64,000 bases of DNA from the NCBI RefSeq assembly GCF_006968745.1, contig NZ_CP030118.1, positions 248,001-312,000 of the forward strand. The letters are read 5' to 3'. The DNA is from Brasilonema sennae CENA114. GTDB taxonomy: Bacteria; Cyanobacteriota; Cyanobacteriia; Cyanobacteriales; Nostocaceae. This document shows positions 9,561-19,398 of this stretch, one piece after another. Below the pieces are notes generated by a model. The model had not been told where the DNA came from. It was given only the letters and a program-made list of their open reading frames with translations, and did not search any database. The stretch's first letter is position 1. Each line of letters begins with the position of its first letter. A program made the translations under genes and the position numbers.

Positions 9561-10220
9561 TCATTCATAATCCATGATCACTTGCACCCAGCGTGGGGGG
9601 CGAGGGATGGGGTTACCAAGGCGATCCAACAGCAGCCATGCTGCTAAGTGTACTGTAAATAAGTAGATAAAGTTGTTGAAGATAATTAAGGCGATCGCCC
9701 CCACTTGAATCCAAAATACACTGGGATTCACCAAAATTCCCAGTTTGAGAATAACCCACTCTATAAAGTCCGTCACTTGGTTGATGACATAAATCCAAAG
9801 GTCTTCACTAGTCAGCACAGACATCAACCATATACGAAAAAAGACTCCAATGGTTCCCAATAGTGCACCCAAGGTGATGGAAACAATCCAAGGAACCCGA
9901 CGATTCCATGTTGATCCTAAAAGTACGCCCATAAAGGCAAAGGGGATGACAAACAGTAGACTGCGGACTGGTCCCATCAGCACCGAAAGCAGCAATCCAC
10001 ATGTGAGCGCCGCCATCCATGCCGCTCGTTTGCCCCAGCGAAGGTATACTAGGGCGATCGGCACGGGAAAAAATATTCGTAATACAGGTCCTAAAGGAAA
10101 GTAAAAATTAATAAACCAAATCAAGCTAGCGGTGCTTGCTAAAAACGCCGTTTCCACCATTCTTAACGGCACTTCCAGCTTCATAGAGTTTTTGTTAGAG
10201 TCTTTTGTTTGCCTGACCAT
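9561..10220 (-). CDS. DUF2232 multi-pass membrane protein
   Basis: About 219 residues from the ATG at 10220 (an upstream TTG at 10256 is possible but only 3 bases from the regulator's stop codon). It has five or six hydrophobic segments with the stretch FPVPIALVYLRWGKRAAWMA, which fits the DUF2232 family, predicted membrane proteins resembling ECF-transporter substrate subunits. It follows the Crp-type regulator immediately, so the two are very likely co-transcribed. Function unknown; a vitamin or cofactor uptake role is only a family-level guess. Confidence 0.75.
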   Translation of the reverse strand: MVRQTKDSNKNSMKLEVPLRMVETAFLASTASLIWFINFYFPLGPVLRIFFPVPIALVYLRWGKRAAWMAALTCGLLLSVLMGPVRSLLFVIPFAFMGVLLGSTWNRRVPWIVSITLGALLGTIGVFFRIWLMSVLTSEDLWIYVINQVTDFIEWVILKLGILVNPSVFWIQVGAIALIIFNNFIYLFTVHLAAWLLLDRLGNPIPRPPRWVQVIMDYE

Positions 10221-10259
10221 TAATTTCAAAGGAGGTAAGATGAGAAGAACGAGCAACTG

Positions 10260-10958
10260 TTAAACGATCATTTTTTCTAAGGCTGACAAATCGGGAATAC
10301 AAATCACCTCTTGCTCTCGTTTAATCAATCCTTTTTTTTCCAGTCTAGTCAAGACTCGTGTAACTGTTTCCCTTGCCAGCCCACTTAAACTACTCAATTC
10401 CCTGTGAGGTAAATTCGGAATTTTGATTCCCTCTTCTCCTTTCTTTCCCTGCCCCTCTGCTAAAAACAATAACGTATCTGCTACCCGCGATTGACTGTCA
10501 GATTCCCTTAAGCGCAATCGCCGGTTTATTTGACGCAAACGACGTGCCATCAGTTGCGCCAGTCGGACTCCCGCCATTGGTTCTGTTTGAAGTAACTTGA
10601 CGAAATCTTGTGCTGGCATACTACCAATGATCGTAGAAGTTAGCGTAATGACGTCAGTGGAACGAGGTACTTCATCAAGAGCTGCCATTTCACCAAATAA
10701 TTCTCCTTTGCCAAGAATATTCAGTGTTACCTCTTTGCCTTCTAAGTTATAAGTCCGTATTTTTACCCAACCCTCTATAATAAAATATACGGACCCCCCC
10801 CAGTCATTTTCTAACAAAATCACTTGATTTGCTGGATGAGTGCGGGTTACTAGATGAGTAAGTGCTTGTTCTACAACGGTTTCAGGTAACCCTTGGAAAA
10901 AGGGTGCCAAATACCTTAAGGGATTGGTAAGTGCTTGTACGCTATACCGGTCTTCCAT
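10260..10958 (-). CDS. Crp/Fnr-family transcription regulator
   Basis: 232 residues. An N-terminal cyclic-nucleotide-binding-like beta barrel (about 15-130, with GELFGEMAALDEVPRST) is followed by a dimerisation helix and a winged helix-turn-helix (about 160-220, LSSLSGLARETVTRVLTRLE). The barrel keeps a GEMA..D..PRS pattern similar to cAMP-binding proteins, but without an alignment the ligand cannot be stated. It is the first gene of a probable operon with DUF2232 and possibly UPF0284. It is not NtcA by sequence. Target sites were not identified. Confidence 0.85.
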   Translation of the reverse strand: MEDRYSVQALTNPLRYLAPFFQGLPETVVEQALTHLVTRTHPANQVILLENDWGGSVYFIIEGWVKIRTYNLEGKEVTLNILGKGELFGEMAALDEVPRSTDVITLTSTIIGSMPAQDFVKLLQTEPMAGVRLAQLMARRLRQINRRLRLRESDSQSRVADTLLFLAEGQGKKGEEGIKIPNLPHRELSSLSGLARETVTRVLTRLEKKGLIKREQEVICIPDLSALEKMIV

Positions 10959-11400
10959 TACGACATTTTGTTGATAAAAGCTGTAATATACACAAAAAAT
11001 AACGCTACTTTTATAAGCCTAGGCTATTAAAGTACAGGCATTAAAATCTAAGAATAAACTATGTTACACAATAAAGCGAGCCAATCGTTTTTTAGCAAAA
11101 GTATTGCGTTGTCGCAAAAAAATTCGCAAAAGTATGGCAATAATAAATAGTCTACAGCTTACAGTTCCCAGATTGAAGACTAGCAGCACTGTAAACTTAA
11201 ATACTTACAACTCAAAACTATAGGCAAGCTAAATAAATAATACTCATGGTCATGAATTTTTGCTACCCTATAATCTTTAGCTGTTTTGCTGCAAACTACA
11301 ATAATATTGCCGGATACCCGTTTAATGCCTAACATAGTTGCAACAGTTAAAAAATTTTCTATCGCCACCTGAGTTAAAATTCTAGATAAGGTAAATTAAC
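10959..11400. other. Divergent promoter region, AT-rich, no gene seen
   Basis: 442 bases between the divergent crp-type gene and the gene starting at 11401. It is AT-rich; a 62-codon open frame on the minus strand (11180-11368) has no motif or ribosome site and is not called. Confidence 0.5.
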
Positions 11401-14400
11401 GTGACTTCCCGCGCAACAGAAACTCAACAACTGATTGCAGACATTGACCGCTTACTCACCAACAAGCGTCTACCTAGACTTTTCTCTAATCAAGGATCAG
11501 AACTACGGCAAGTTTTAGAACGAATTCGCGACTTTTTAGTCAATTTATCAGAAAGTTATCCTCAAGTTCAAACCTACGAGGAGCTACAATCACAACAATC
11601 TTTGCCACAGCAGCAATCTTTACAGCAACAGGAAAATATTAATGTTGTGGCAGGACAAGAAAACAATCCATTTGCCGTAGTACTGGCACCGTTACAAGAA
11701 GAAATCAAAGTACTATTGCAACAGCGATCAAATCTTGCCGAAGAAATTAGGCAATTAGAACAAAAACGCCTGCATAACTACTCCTTAGCACAGCAATTGG
11801 CGAATCAGGAGCGGATGATTTCCGAATTTTTGCAGGTGCTAAAAAGCCGCGTTGTGTCTGATGTTACACTATCAACGACAGAAACTGGAGTCAATTCTCA
11901 AATCCAGCATTTGGTGACAACTCATCAAGATCATACAGAACCTGCAACTTCTTCGACTCTACCTGTAGTTGAGTCACCAGAGCAAGTGGAACGATTATCA
12001 AGACTTACAAACAAATTAGATCAAAAGTTACTCGCTCTTGATGGAACTGTGAATGTTGTTTTTGAGGCATTACAAGGCAATATTCACACTTATCACGAGT
12101 CTTTGTCCCAGGCGCTGGCGAGAATGCACAGCAAAGGAGTGCAAGGGGAACAGTTACTGGCAAGTTTAATCACCAATTTTACGCAGCAGTTGCAACAACA
12201 AACTTCCATCAACCAACCGTCTGTTGAGAATATAAAAGATGAAACACCACAGTTAGTAGAATCTAATCAGTTAGCTTCAGAACTATCTGAAGTAACACCA
12301 AATAACCAAGTACTTAGCTTGGAAGGACAACAGGGCAGTGCGAATGCATCAGATTTAAATGCAGTCGTTTTTCTGGACAGGCAAGACACACAAAGCTTTG
12401 TAGAGACTGCTGATATTAGTGCTGTACACCAGGGTAGTTCTCCATTGATTCGTGATCAAGTAGACCAACTATATGCCAGTCTGTTTGGTGTTGACGTCAC
12501 AGATGTGCCAACACCTCAAGTCACTGATATCACGGATGACTTCTTTGCTCAGCCAACGCCAACTGTATCAGCGCCCAGTGAAGTCACGGATATCACAGAA
12601 AAATCATCTACTCCTACATTCCCTGAATTTACAGATGAGTTATTTGAGCAAACCACAACCACACCTGCTGAAAGTCAAGTTACAAATGTTATAGATATCA
12701 CAAATAAATTATCTGAACTTGATGCCATTGATTTGACAACTTTTATAGATGAATTTTTTGAGGGACAAACAACAACTAGACCGGCGGTAACAACTGATGA
12801 TGACAAAGATGTGACGCAGACCGACACAAATGTCACAAATGAGTTATCATCTGACCAACCAACACTTATCTCATCTGCCAACACTTCGCCACCAACTGTA
12901 ACTCCTCAACCACAATCAGAGTTCCTGTATGAGATAACTTTTGAAGCACCGCAAGTACCAGCTTCACCAGTGTCGAATCTCTCACAAACTTATCCAAACG
13001 CTGCAACAAATCAAGAACAACAAGTTGATTCTGTTGTTGAAATTCCAGATCCCTGGTTGGAGGAACTAGAAGCGGATCTTGTAAAACTCAGTACCGATGA
13101 GCCAAAACAGACACAAGGTCTGAACTTGGAAACTACAGAACAATCATCCATTCCTCGGGAAAATATATTGCCAGAATTACCGTCTGTGGAAGAGTACACT
13201 CAAGTTGTTTCTTTTGACAGTACCAGCCCAGTTAGTCCAACAACTGAAAATATAATTACAGTGTTGACTGATTTATTGGCTGATATAAACCGCGAGCAGT
13301 CACTTACAGTAAGCACAGCACCTATCACTTCAGAAACCCTAGAAACTCCTCCACACAATGTTGTTGAATCAACAACCGCTGAGATTCAAAATCGTGATGT
13401 ACAAGAGTCGTCAGATAACAACGTTCCTGGTTCGCCACAAGAGAATGTGCTATTTCAAGAAGAAAATCAATCTACAGAAATGGTTGATATTTCCTTGGAA
13501 GAAGCGCAGTTGGAGCAGTTGGAACTGGATTTAGCAAGTTTTGATGGGGAGATAAATGCTCTGTTGCACCCTTTCACTCAAAGCGAAAATCAAGAACAAG
13601 CAGAGACTGAGCCAAACTCAAGCACAATAGAACCACAAGCAAAACTCGAAAAAAATGTGGTAACAGAAGAAATCGACGCTTCTTCTGTCTTCATTTCTGG
13701 TTCAATAAATAACGAAGCCCGTAAATCTGTTTGGTATTTAGGAATTGATTTGGGTACAACCGGAATTTCTGCTGCTTTGTTAAATCGCTCCACAACACAG
13801 GTGTATCCTCTGTACTGGTCAGCAGCACAAACCCAAGAGGAAGCAACTTTTATAAAACGGTCGTTTCGTTTACCAGCAGAAGTTTATCTGCCAACTGCTT
13901 CGGTGACTGGCGGCGAAACAGAAAACTCTTTTGCACAAGATGCGACACCACCAGGGGCTGTAGCTGAAGAAAAAGTACCTGAGAATATGGCTACGGGTTC
14001 TGGATCACCTCAGTTAGGTGCTGCAACGGATAACTTATTCTCAGCGCAGTTGAAACCCTATCTGCAAATTGCCTTACCTTACAAGAGTGAAGGACAAAAA
14101 TGGGAACCAGTTTTGCAATTAAACGAATCTTATACTGTTCCATTGGTTTGGGTTGTGCGATCGCTCTCGAAATTGCTGTTAACATTCACCTCGGATCGCA
14201 GCAGCACGACGTTGGGTTTAACTGCAGCCGCTGTTGGTCTAGAGCAAGAAACCTTCCGTGGTATTATCAATGAAATTACTGGTGTTATTTGCACTTGCCC
14301 ATCCAACTGGTCGGAACAATATCGCTTTAACATCCGAGAAGCTATACTTATCAGCAAATTAGTGCAGCATCCGGAACAAGTCTTTTTCTTGGAGGAAGGG

Positions 14401-15666
14401 ATTGCTTGTTTGCTGTCAGAACTTGATGGCGCTGAAGGTGAAATCGTCAAAATTACAGATCATCAGGGGACTCGTTCTGCAAGAAGCAGCGATCGCCCTG
14501 TTGTGGGTAATACTTTCGTCCTTAATATCGGTGCTGCTGCAACAGAAATGGCGTTAGTTGATTTGCCGCAAAACTTAGAATACCTCACCCATAGTGATTT
14601 TATGCTTCACGGTTTTGCTTATGCTGGCAAAGAATTAGAGCAGGACATTATTTGTCAATTGCTATTGCCATCTAAATGGCGACAACTACGCACGATTTCT
14701 CAAGAAGATACCAAAACGTATACCACAAAATCCAATAATTGGCAACCATCAATTCCTGGTTTAGATCAGATGTCGTTTTCTAGTTTAAGCTTGGAAGAAT
14801 TGAATTTGCCTCGGGCTGGGGAACCAGATGTTGGAGAACGCATTCGCCTACAGCAACGCTTAGAAAGTTCACTTTTAGGAAAGGCGATTATTGAGGCGGC
14901 GATCGCTCTCAAGCTGATTTTGCAACACCAAGAATCTTTTACTCTAGAACTGGCAGATCAGCAATGGGTTTTGCAGCGACGAGACTTAGAAAGCCAGGTG
15001 TTTGTGCCATTTGTTCGACGCCTCAACCGAGAAATTAATCGGTTACTTGTTGCCAAAGGCATACCAACAGAAGCAATAAATCAAGCTATCCTCACAGGTG
15101 GGGTTGCTTGTGTTGCGGCGGTGAGTCGTTGGCTGCGGCAGAAACTGCCCAACGCTAAAATTATCCAAGATTTGTATCTTGGTGAAAATGGCTCTCCCAA
15201 TTGCAGTCGGGTTGCATATGGTTTAGCAGTACTCCCGCTGCATCCTCAAGTCTTAGACGTTCCCAGACAACAGTACACCGACTATTTCCTGTTCACAGAA
15301 TTGCTGCGAATTTTGCCATCAAGAGCCATATCCTTTAGCGAAGTTATCCAGTTATTAGAGAATCGTGGCATTAATACCCGCAGTTGTGAGCAACGTCTGC
15401 TGGCTTTCTTGGAAGGTGAGTTACCTTCTGGCTTAGTCCCCACCAGCATAGATGCCATCTGGCTCACCCAAGGTTCGTGTGAAAATTCTAACTATAAGGC
15501 GATCACAGGCGCACCACTTTTTGAAAAACAAGGAAGTCTCACTTTTCGTCCCAATACCGAACGACTCCAGGCTGTTGCTCGTTATCTCGACGCCATTAAA
15601 CCTAGTATTCAGCAATCCCTAGAGGAACCTTACACAGTTAATTTCGCGTTGGGAGTTGTTGATTAG
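11401..15666 (+). CDS. Giant protein: coiled-coil N-terminus, disordered acidic linker, C-terminal Hsp70/actin-like ATPase
   Basis: 1421 residues from a GTG start. Residues 1-300 are Gln-rich and coiled-coil; about 300-770 are Thr/Asp/Glu-rich, low complexity and contain degenerate repeats of the type VTDITDxxF...QTT. From 777 an actin/Hsp70-type ATPase begins: phosphate-1 motif WYLGIDLGTTGIS, phosphate-2 motif VLNIGAAATEMALVDL near 1037 and adenosine motif AILTGGVACVAAVSRWL near 1230. There is no classical Hsp70 substrate domain or signal peptide. Related large proteins occur in other filamentous cyanobacteria (from memory) without a known role. It could be a chaperone-like or cytoskeletal ATPase; that is inference. 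Confidence 0.8.
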   Translation: MTSRATETQQLIADIDRLLTNKRLPRLFSNQGSELRQVLERIRDFLVNLSESYPQVQTYEELQSQQSLPQQQSLQQQENINVVAGQENNPFAVVLAPLQEEIKVLLQQRSNLAEEIRQLEQKRLHNYSLAQQLANQERMISEFLQVLKSRVVSDVTLSTTETGVNSQIQHLVTTHQDHTEPATSSTLPVVESPEQVERLSRLTNKLDQKLLALDGTVNVVFEALQGNIHTYHESLSQALARMHSKGVQGEQLLASLITNFTQQLQQQTSINQPSVENIKDETPQLVESNQLASELSEVTPNNQVLSLEGQQGSANASDLNAVVFLDRQDTQSFVETADISAVHQGSSPLIRDQVDQLYASLFGVDVTDVPTPQVTDITDDFFAQPTPTVSAPSEVTDITEKSSTPTFPEFTDELFEQTTTTPAESQVTNVIDITNKLSELDAIDLTTFIDEFFEGQTTTRPAVTTDDDKDVTQTDTNVTNELSSDQPTLISSANTSPPTVTPQPQSEFLYEITFEAPQVPASPVSNLSQTYPNAATNQEQQVDSVVEIPDPWLEELEADLVKLSTDEPKQTQGLNLETTEQSSIPRENILPELPSVEEYTQVVSFDSTSPVSPTTENIITVLTDLLADINREQSLTVSTAPITSETLETPPHNVVESTTAEIQNRDVQESSDNNVPGSPQENVLFQEENQSTEMVDISLEEAQLEQLELDLASFDGEINALLHPFTQSENQEQAETEPNSSTIEPQAKLEKNVVTEEIDASSVFISGSINNEARKSVWYLGIDLGTTGISAALLNRSTTQVYPLYWSAAQTQEEATFIKRSFRLPAEVYLPTASVTGGETENSFAQDATPPGAVAEEKVPENMATGSGSPQLGAATDNLFSAQLKPYLQIALPYKSEGQKWEPVLQLNESYTVPLVWVVRSLSKLLLTFTSDRSSTTLGLTAAAVGLEQETFRGIINEITGVICTCPSNWSEQYRFNIREAILISKLVQHPEQVFFLEEGIACLLSELDGAEGEIVKITDHQGTRSARSSDRPVVGNTFVLNIGAAATEMALVDLPQNLEYLTHSDFMLHGFAYAGKELEQDIICQLLLPSKWRQLRTISQEDTKTYTTKSNNWQPSIPGLDQMSFSSLSLEELNLPRAGEPDVGERIRLQQRLESSLLGKAIIEAAIALKLILQHQESFTLELADQQWVLQRRDLESQVFVPFVRRLNREINRLLVAKGIPTEAINQAILTGGVACVAAVSRWLRQKLPNAKIIQDLYLGENGSPNCSRVAYGLAVLPLHPQVLDVPRQQYTDYFLFTELLRILPSRAISFSEVIQLLENRGINTRSCEQRLLAFLEGELPSGLVPTSIDAIWLTQGSCENSNYKAITGAPLFEKQGSLTFRPNTERLQAVARYLDAIKPSIQQSLEEPYTVNFALGVVD

Positions 15667-16431
15667 CACTTTGTCCGTTCCACAACACTTGGACAACCGT
15701 TAGACAAAGTTGAACTTTGTTAGACACTGCCCAGTTTGCTTCCTGCAACAGGACTGGCAGTGTCGACAACGAAAAATAAACTTTTAGGCGAACGGTAGAC
15801 AGTTTTGTCATTTTCCACATTTTTTTGTATCATTTCTGGTTCCTGAAAGCAAGATGTGATAATCTCGTATATCTATAGCAAATCAAAGTAGGCTAATTGC
15901 CAATCACCTCGAAAGCATCTACCAAATCAAAGTCTCAGAACAAAAAAGTGTGCATATACCTCTCTCTGGAGAGTGGCTTTTCGGACAAAAATCATAGTTT
16001 TCAACTTTACCTAAATTTTGTTTTTTACAAAAAATATTTCTGTATGGATCTGGGCGAAAAATACTAATCTTATAAATAACAGCCATATTAATACAGAAAT
16101 ATTTACAACGATTCAGGGTAACCAATTCATTCTGCTTGACATTTTCAGCCAAGGAGAAACAACAGTCTGCAAGCTCGACTTGAAAAAGGCAGAGGAGGCA
16201 GGTGCTAACAGTGGGCAATGCCCGACTTGTAAGCGCAAAGCGCACGCAATCATGCGCTCTTCCGTAAGGCGTCTCGTAGACATACAAAGCAGCGTAGGCG
16301 TGCAGGAGTTAGTAACTGCCGTGGCAGATGGCAGAAGGGAAGAAAAGTTTTTTCATTCCTTCTGGTGTACACAAGTACATGATGGCTATTGAATACTCTC
16401 AGATTCTCTCTAGGAGGGTCTATAAAAAATT
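15667..16431. other. 765-base intergenic region with repeat debris
   Basis: No convincing gene. Two open frames on opposite strands overlap at about 15919-16392 and read mostly through repeat-like DNA (for example AAGCGCAAAGCGCACGCAAT near 16230), so neither is called. An AGGAGGG ribosome site at about 16412 belongs to the gene at 16432. Confidence 0.5.
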
Positions 16432-17538
16432 ATGGACAATACAAACCGAAAAAAAATCGTCATTCAAGGAGAAATGGCACTCCTTCTACGAGGCTTAATT
16501 ATTGGTAAAATATTGACACTTGTGGTTATTGGTGGACTGTTCTGGTGGCTAGTGCGCCCACGCTTGTTGATTACCAACAGCATTGACTCTTTGCCTAGTC
16601 AAAGTACAAACACTATCTCTAGCTCTAGTCCTAAATTAGCCTTTGAGACAGGTGCTGATATTCCTATCGGTTCATTCAAATACGGTGGCAGTACAGCCTG
16701 GGCACCTATTCGACAATTAATAGATTCTCAAATTCAAAATGCTCATCCAGAATTGCAGTTAAATTACGTAAGACCGACAAACGGCAGTCCTGGTTCCGGT
16801 TCAGGCATTCGTATGTTGCTTAACGGGCAATTGGATTTTGCACAGTCTTCTCGTCCGGTAACAGTTGAAGAGTTGAACACAGCCAAGCAGCGAGGCTTCA
16901 CGCTTGAACAACGTCAAGTTGGTATTGATGGAATAGCCGTAGTGGTGAACCCATCACTCACGGTGCCCGGTTTAACAGTTGACCAATTGCAACAAATTTA
17001 TCATGGAGAAATTACAAACTGGAAACAAGTTGATGGACCAGACTTACCCATCACTCCTTTTGCCCAACATCCAGAAGACGCAGATACACTAATATTTTCA
17101 ACCAACAAATCAAGCGGCACATCAACCAACAAAGACTTAAATAATCAAGGATTTAGCTCTAACGTCCAGTATGTCCACTCTACTACACAAGCGCTGCGCC
17201 AACTCAATAAAATTCCAGGCGGTTTGTATTACGCTTCTGCTCGTACACTAGTCCCTCAATGTAGTGTGAGGTCTTTGCCACTTGGTCAGACTCCGACTTC
17301 GCTCATTCCCCCCTACCGCCAACCCAAAGTGCCAAACGAGGAGTGCATACGCAAGCGTAATCAGCTCAATACTCAAGCAATCAAAAATGGCAGCTATCCA
17401 CTCACCACAAACCTGTTTGTGATTATTAAGCATAACAATGGTCCCGAAGAGCGAGCAGGAGAAGCCTATGCCAAACTTTTACTAACTGAGCAAGGGCAAA
17501 AGGCAATTGAGCAGGCTGGATTCGTTAGAGTTCCTTAA
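16432..17538 (+). CDS. PstS-like phosphate-type substrate-binding protein, membrane anchored
   Basis: 368 residues. One N-terminal hydrophobic helix (about 18-40, LLRGLIIGKILTLVVIGGLF) serves as anchor or uncleaved signal. The rest is a type 2 periplasmic binding domain of the PstS family: FKYGGSTAWAPIRQLID, GSGSGIRMLLNGQLDFAQSS, and VNPSLTVPGLTVDQLQQIY followed by GEITNWK. The SGTSTNK stretch matches the phosphate-loop region. A strong ribosome site (AGGAGGG) precedes the ATG. No pst permease genes are adjacent; the next gene (17648) encodes a conserved unknown membrane protein, so these may work together in sensing rather than uptake. Ligand not proven. Confidence 0.82.
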   Translation: MDNTNRKKIVIQGEMALLLRGLIIGKILTLVVIGGLFWWLVRPRLLITNSIDSLPSQSTNTISSSSPKLAFETGADIPIGSFKYGGSTAWAPIRQLIDSQIQNAHPELQLNYVRPTNGSPGSGSGIRMLLNGQLDFAQSSRPVTVEELNTAKQRGFTLEQRQVGIDGIAVVVNPSLTVPGLTVDQLQQIYHGEITNWKQVDGPDLPITPFAQHPEDADTLIFSTNKSSGTSTNKDLNNQGFSSNVQYVHSTTQALRQLNKIPGGLYYASARTLVPQCSVRSLPLGQTPTSLIPPYRQPKVPNEECIRKRNQLNTQAIKNGSYPLTTNLFVIIKHNNGPEERAGEAYAKLLLTEQGQKAIEQAGFVRVP

Positions 17539-17647
17539 ATTTGTATGATTCCTTTGTGTATACAGTTACATTAGATGAAAGCAGCATGCATACTTCACAA
17601 GACACAAAGGAAGAATATATAAACCTCCGCAATGAATCCTATTAAAC

Positions 17648-18544
17648 ATGGATTTGCCTCTCAATTTACTAGTTTATACTAGCTTTACTAATGTGGGCTT
17701 TGAGCTGCTTACCAGTGAGCAGGTTCCCTTGGACATTCAGCAAACGTTTCTTAAAAAGGTGGTTTTCCGCTACTGGAAGGCTTTTGAGTGTAGAAACCAT
17801 AGTGACAGAGCTGCTTATCTTCTTCAGGTTACTCTAGAGGATTGGTTGTTTGGCTGGCTGTACAACGATGAGTGGGATAACACTAATTACAGTCACATAC
17901 CGTACTTTATTTGCTACCACCTAACCAAACCACTACACTCTTTCCAGGTTGAAAAAGTTTGTGCTTGCCTGCAAAAGGGACCATTAACACTGGTGGAACG
18001 CCACAAGTTTTCAAATTCTTTAAAACCCCTGATTCTAAAAGACGTGAGTAGTTATCAGGAGGCGAAGCCAGGAGTGTTGATTTCCTGGGAAACCCGTCAG
18101 CAAATTCATATGAACCTTAAGCAGGGAAAATTCATAGATTTATTTATCCCGGCGAAGGAACACGAAGGGGTTATCGAACTATCGTTACCAGTCGAATCTC
18201 AAGAACTATTTACTGCTGACAAAAGCGCTCTTAACCCTACTTTGCTTCCTTTGATTCCAGTCACAGAAAAACGAAGGATTAGCGAAGTGTCGTTACCAGT
18301 CGAATCTCAAGAACTATTTACTGCTGACAAAAGCGCTGAGAATGATCTTTTGGTACTTCGTAGAAATTTTATTTTGCTGTTGGGAATAGGCTTTGGTGTA
18401 ATAACGAGTTTGGCAGTGATAGTTTTCATCTACGTATTTTTTCAGATGACATCCTCTCAGAACCAACCAAATAAATCACTCTGGCAAAATACTTCACCTC
18501 CAACGACTCCACAACCAGAGCATTTTGGCAATTTTGTACGTTAA
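17648..18544 (+). CDS. Conserved cyanobacterial membrane protein of unknown function
   Basis: 298 residues. The N-terminal domain (about 1-170) begins LNLLVYTSFTNVGFELL and contains LFGWLYNDEWDN and SHIPYFICYHL, a pattern remembered from other cyanobacterial proteins without assigned function. A single membrane helix lies near the C-terminus (about 236-260, ILLLGIGFGVITSLAVIVF). Between them a 16-residue block (SLPVESQELFTADKSA) occurs twice because of a 48-bp duplication. It follows the PstS-like gene by 110 bases on the same strand and may be co-transcribed. No function is claimed. Confidence 0.7.
   Translation: MDLPLNLLVYTSFTNVGFELLTSEQVPLDIQQTFLKKVVFRYWKAFECRNHSDRAAYLLQVTLEDWLFGWLYNDEWDNTNYSHIPYFICYHLTKPLHSFQVEKVCACLQKGPLTLVERHKFSNSLKPLILKDVSSYQEAKPGVLISWETRQQIHMNLKQGKFIDLFIPAKEHEGVIELSLPVESQELFTADKSALNPTLLPLIPVTEKRRISEVSLPVESQELFTADKSAENDLLVLRRNFILLLGIGFGVITSLAVIVFIYVFFQMTSSQNQPNKSLWQNTSPPTTPQPEHFGNFVR
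18182..18337 (+). repeat. Intragenic 48-bp direct duplication
   Basis: An identical 48-base block, beginning TCGTTACCAGTCGAATC and ending AAAAGCGCT, occurs at 18182-18229 and 18290-18337. The 108-base period keeps the reading frame and duplicates 16 residues of the protein. Confidence 0.9.
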
Positions 18545-18567
18545 TCATTTTTGTGCCACAAGGAGCG

Positions 18568-19398
18568 TCAACCTTTGACACCGCTAGCAGTTTCTGTGGG
18601 GACAATGTAGCGTTGTAAAAACAGAAATAGTAATAGTACTGGAGCGATAGAAATGACTGAACCTGCGGCGACTAACCGCCAGTTCAAGGAAAATGTACCC
18701 GCAAGCTTGGCAACTCCTAAAGGAAGAGTGTATAAGTTTTCATCTTGAATAACTATTAAAGGCCATAGAAAGTCGCTCCAAGAAGCAATAAATACAAAAA
18801 TTGACAGAGTGACGAGTGCTGGACGAATTGCCGGAATCATAACATGCCACCAGATGCCTAACTCCGAACAGCCATCCATGCGTGCTGCTTCTTCCATCTC
18901 TTTAGGGACACTCATAAAAGCTTGTCGCAACAGAAAAATCCCAAAAGCAGAAGCTAAATCAGGAAAAATGATTCCCAAATAAGTATTTCTTAAACCCAAC
19001 TGGACTGTCAAAATGTATAGCGGAATCATCACGATTTGAAAAGGAATCATAATCGTGCAAACAATGGCTAGAAAAATCCAGTCTCTGCCTGGAAAAGACA
19101 ATCTTGCCAATGGGTAAGCAGCTAAAGCGCAAAAAATTAGATTTAAGCATACAGTCAGCACCGCCACCAAGGTACTGTTGAATAGGTATTGCCCAAAGGG
19201 ATTTGTCTGCCAAACATTGACAAAATTATCGATGGTTGGTTGACTTGGCAATAACTGCGGGGGGGATTGAAAAATATTTTCGGTTGAGGATTTTAACGCT
19301 GTACTGATTAGCCAAAACAGGGGAAATAGCGTTAATACTGCTATAACCACCAATGGTACGTAGATTAATAAACGATTTTGGATTTTTAAATTAGTCAT
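18568..19398 (-). CDS. Sugar-type ABC transporter permease (MalG/UgpE-like)
   Basis: 276 residues with six predicted membrane helices. The EAA loop that docks to the ATPase is clear: EEAARMDGCSELGIWWHVMIP. The N-terminus (LTLFPLFWLISTALKSS) is typical of carbohydrate permeases of the MalG/UgpE branch; cyanobacterial relatives transport sugars or glucosylglycerol. The partner permease, binding protein and ATPase are not next to it, so it is an orphan gene in this window. It converges with the gene ending at 18544, 23 bases away. Confidence 0.9.
   Translation of the reverse strand: MTNLKIQNRLLIYVPLVVIAVLTLFPLFWLISTALKSSTENIFQSPPQLLPSQPTIDNFVNVWQTNPFGQYLFNSTLVAVLTVCLNLIFCALAAYPLARLSFPGRDWIFLAIVCTIMIPFQIVMIPLYILTVQLGLRNTYLGIIFPDLASAFGIFLLRQAFMSVPKEMEEAARMDGCSELGIWWHVMIPAIRPALVTLSIFVFIASWSDFLWPLIVIQDENLYTLPLGVAKLAGTFSLNWRLVAAGSVISIAPVLLLFLFLQRYIVPTETASGVKG

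Noticed and set aside
10260..10958. NtcA
   Set aside because: The recognition helix and overall sequence differ from NtcA; only the Crp/Fnr family can be supported.
15919..16392. Two opposite open frames of over 120 codons
   Set aside because: They overlap each other, read through repeat-like DNA and show no protein family signal.
16432..18544. A pst phosphate-uptake operon
   Set aside because: Only a PstS-like protein is present; no PstA, PstB or PstC gene lies nearby.
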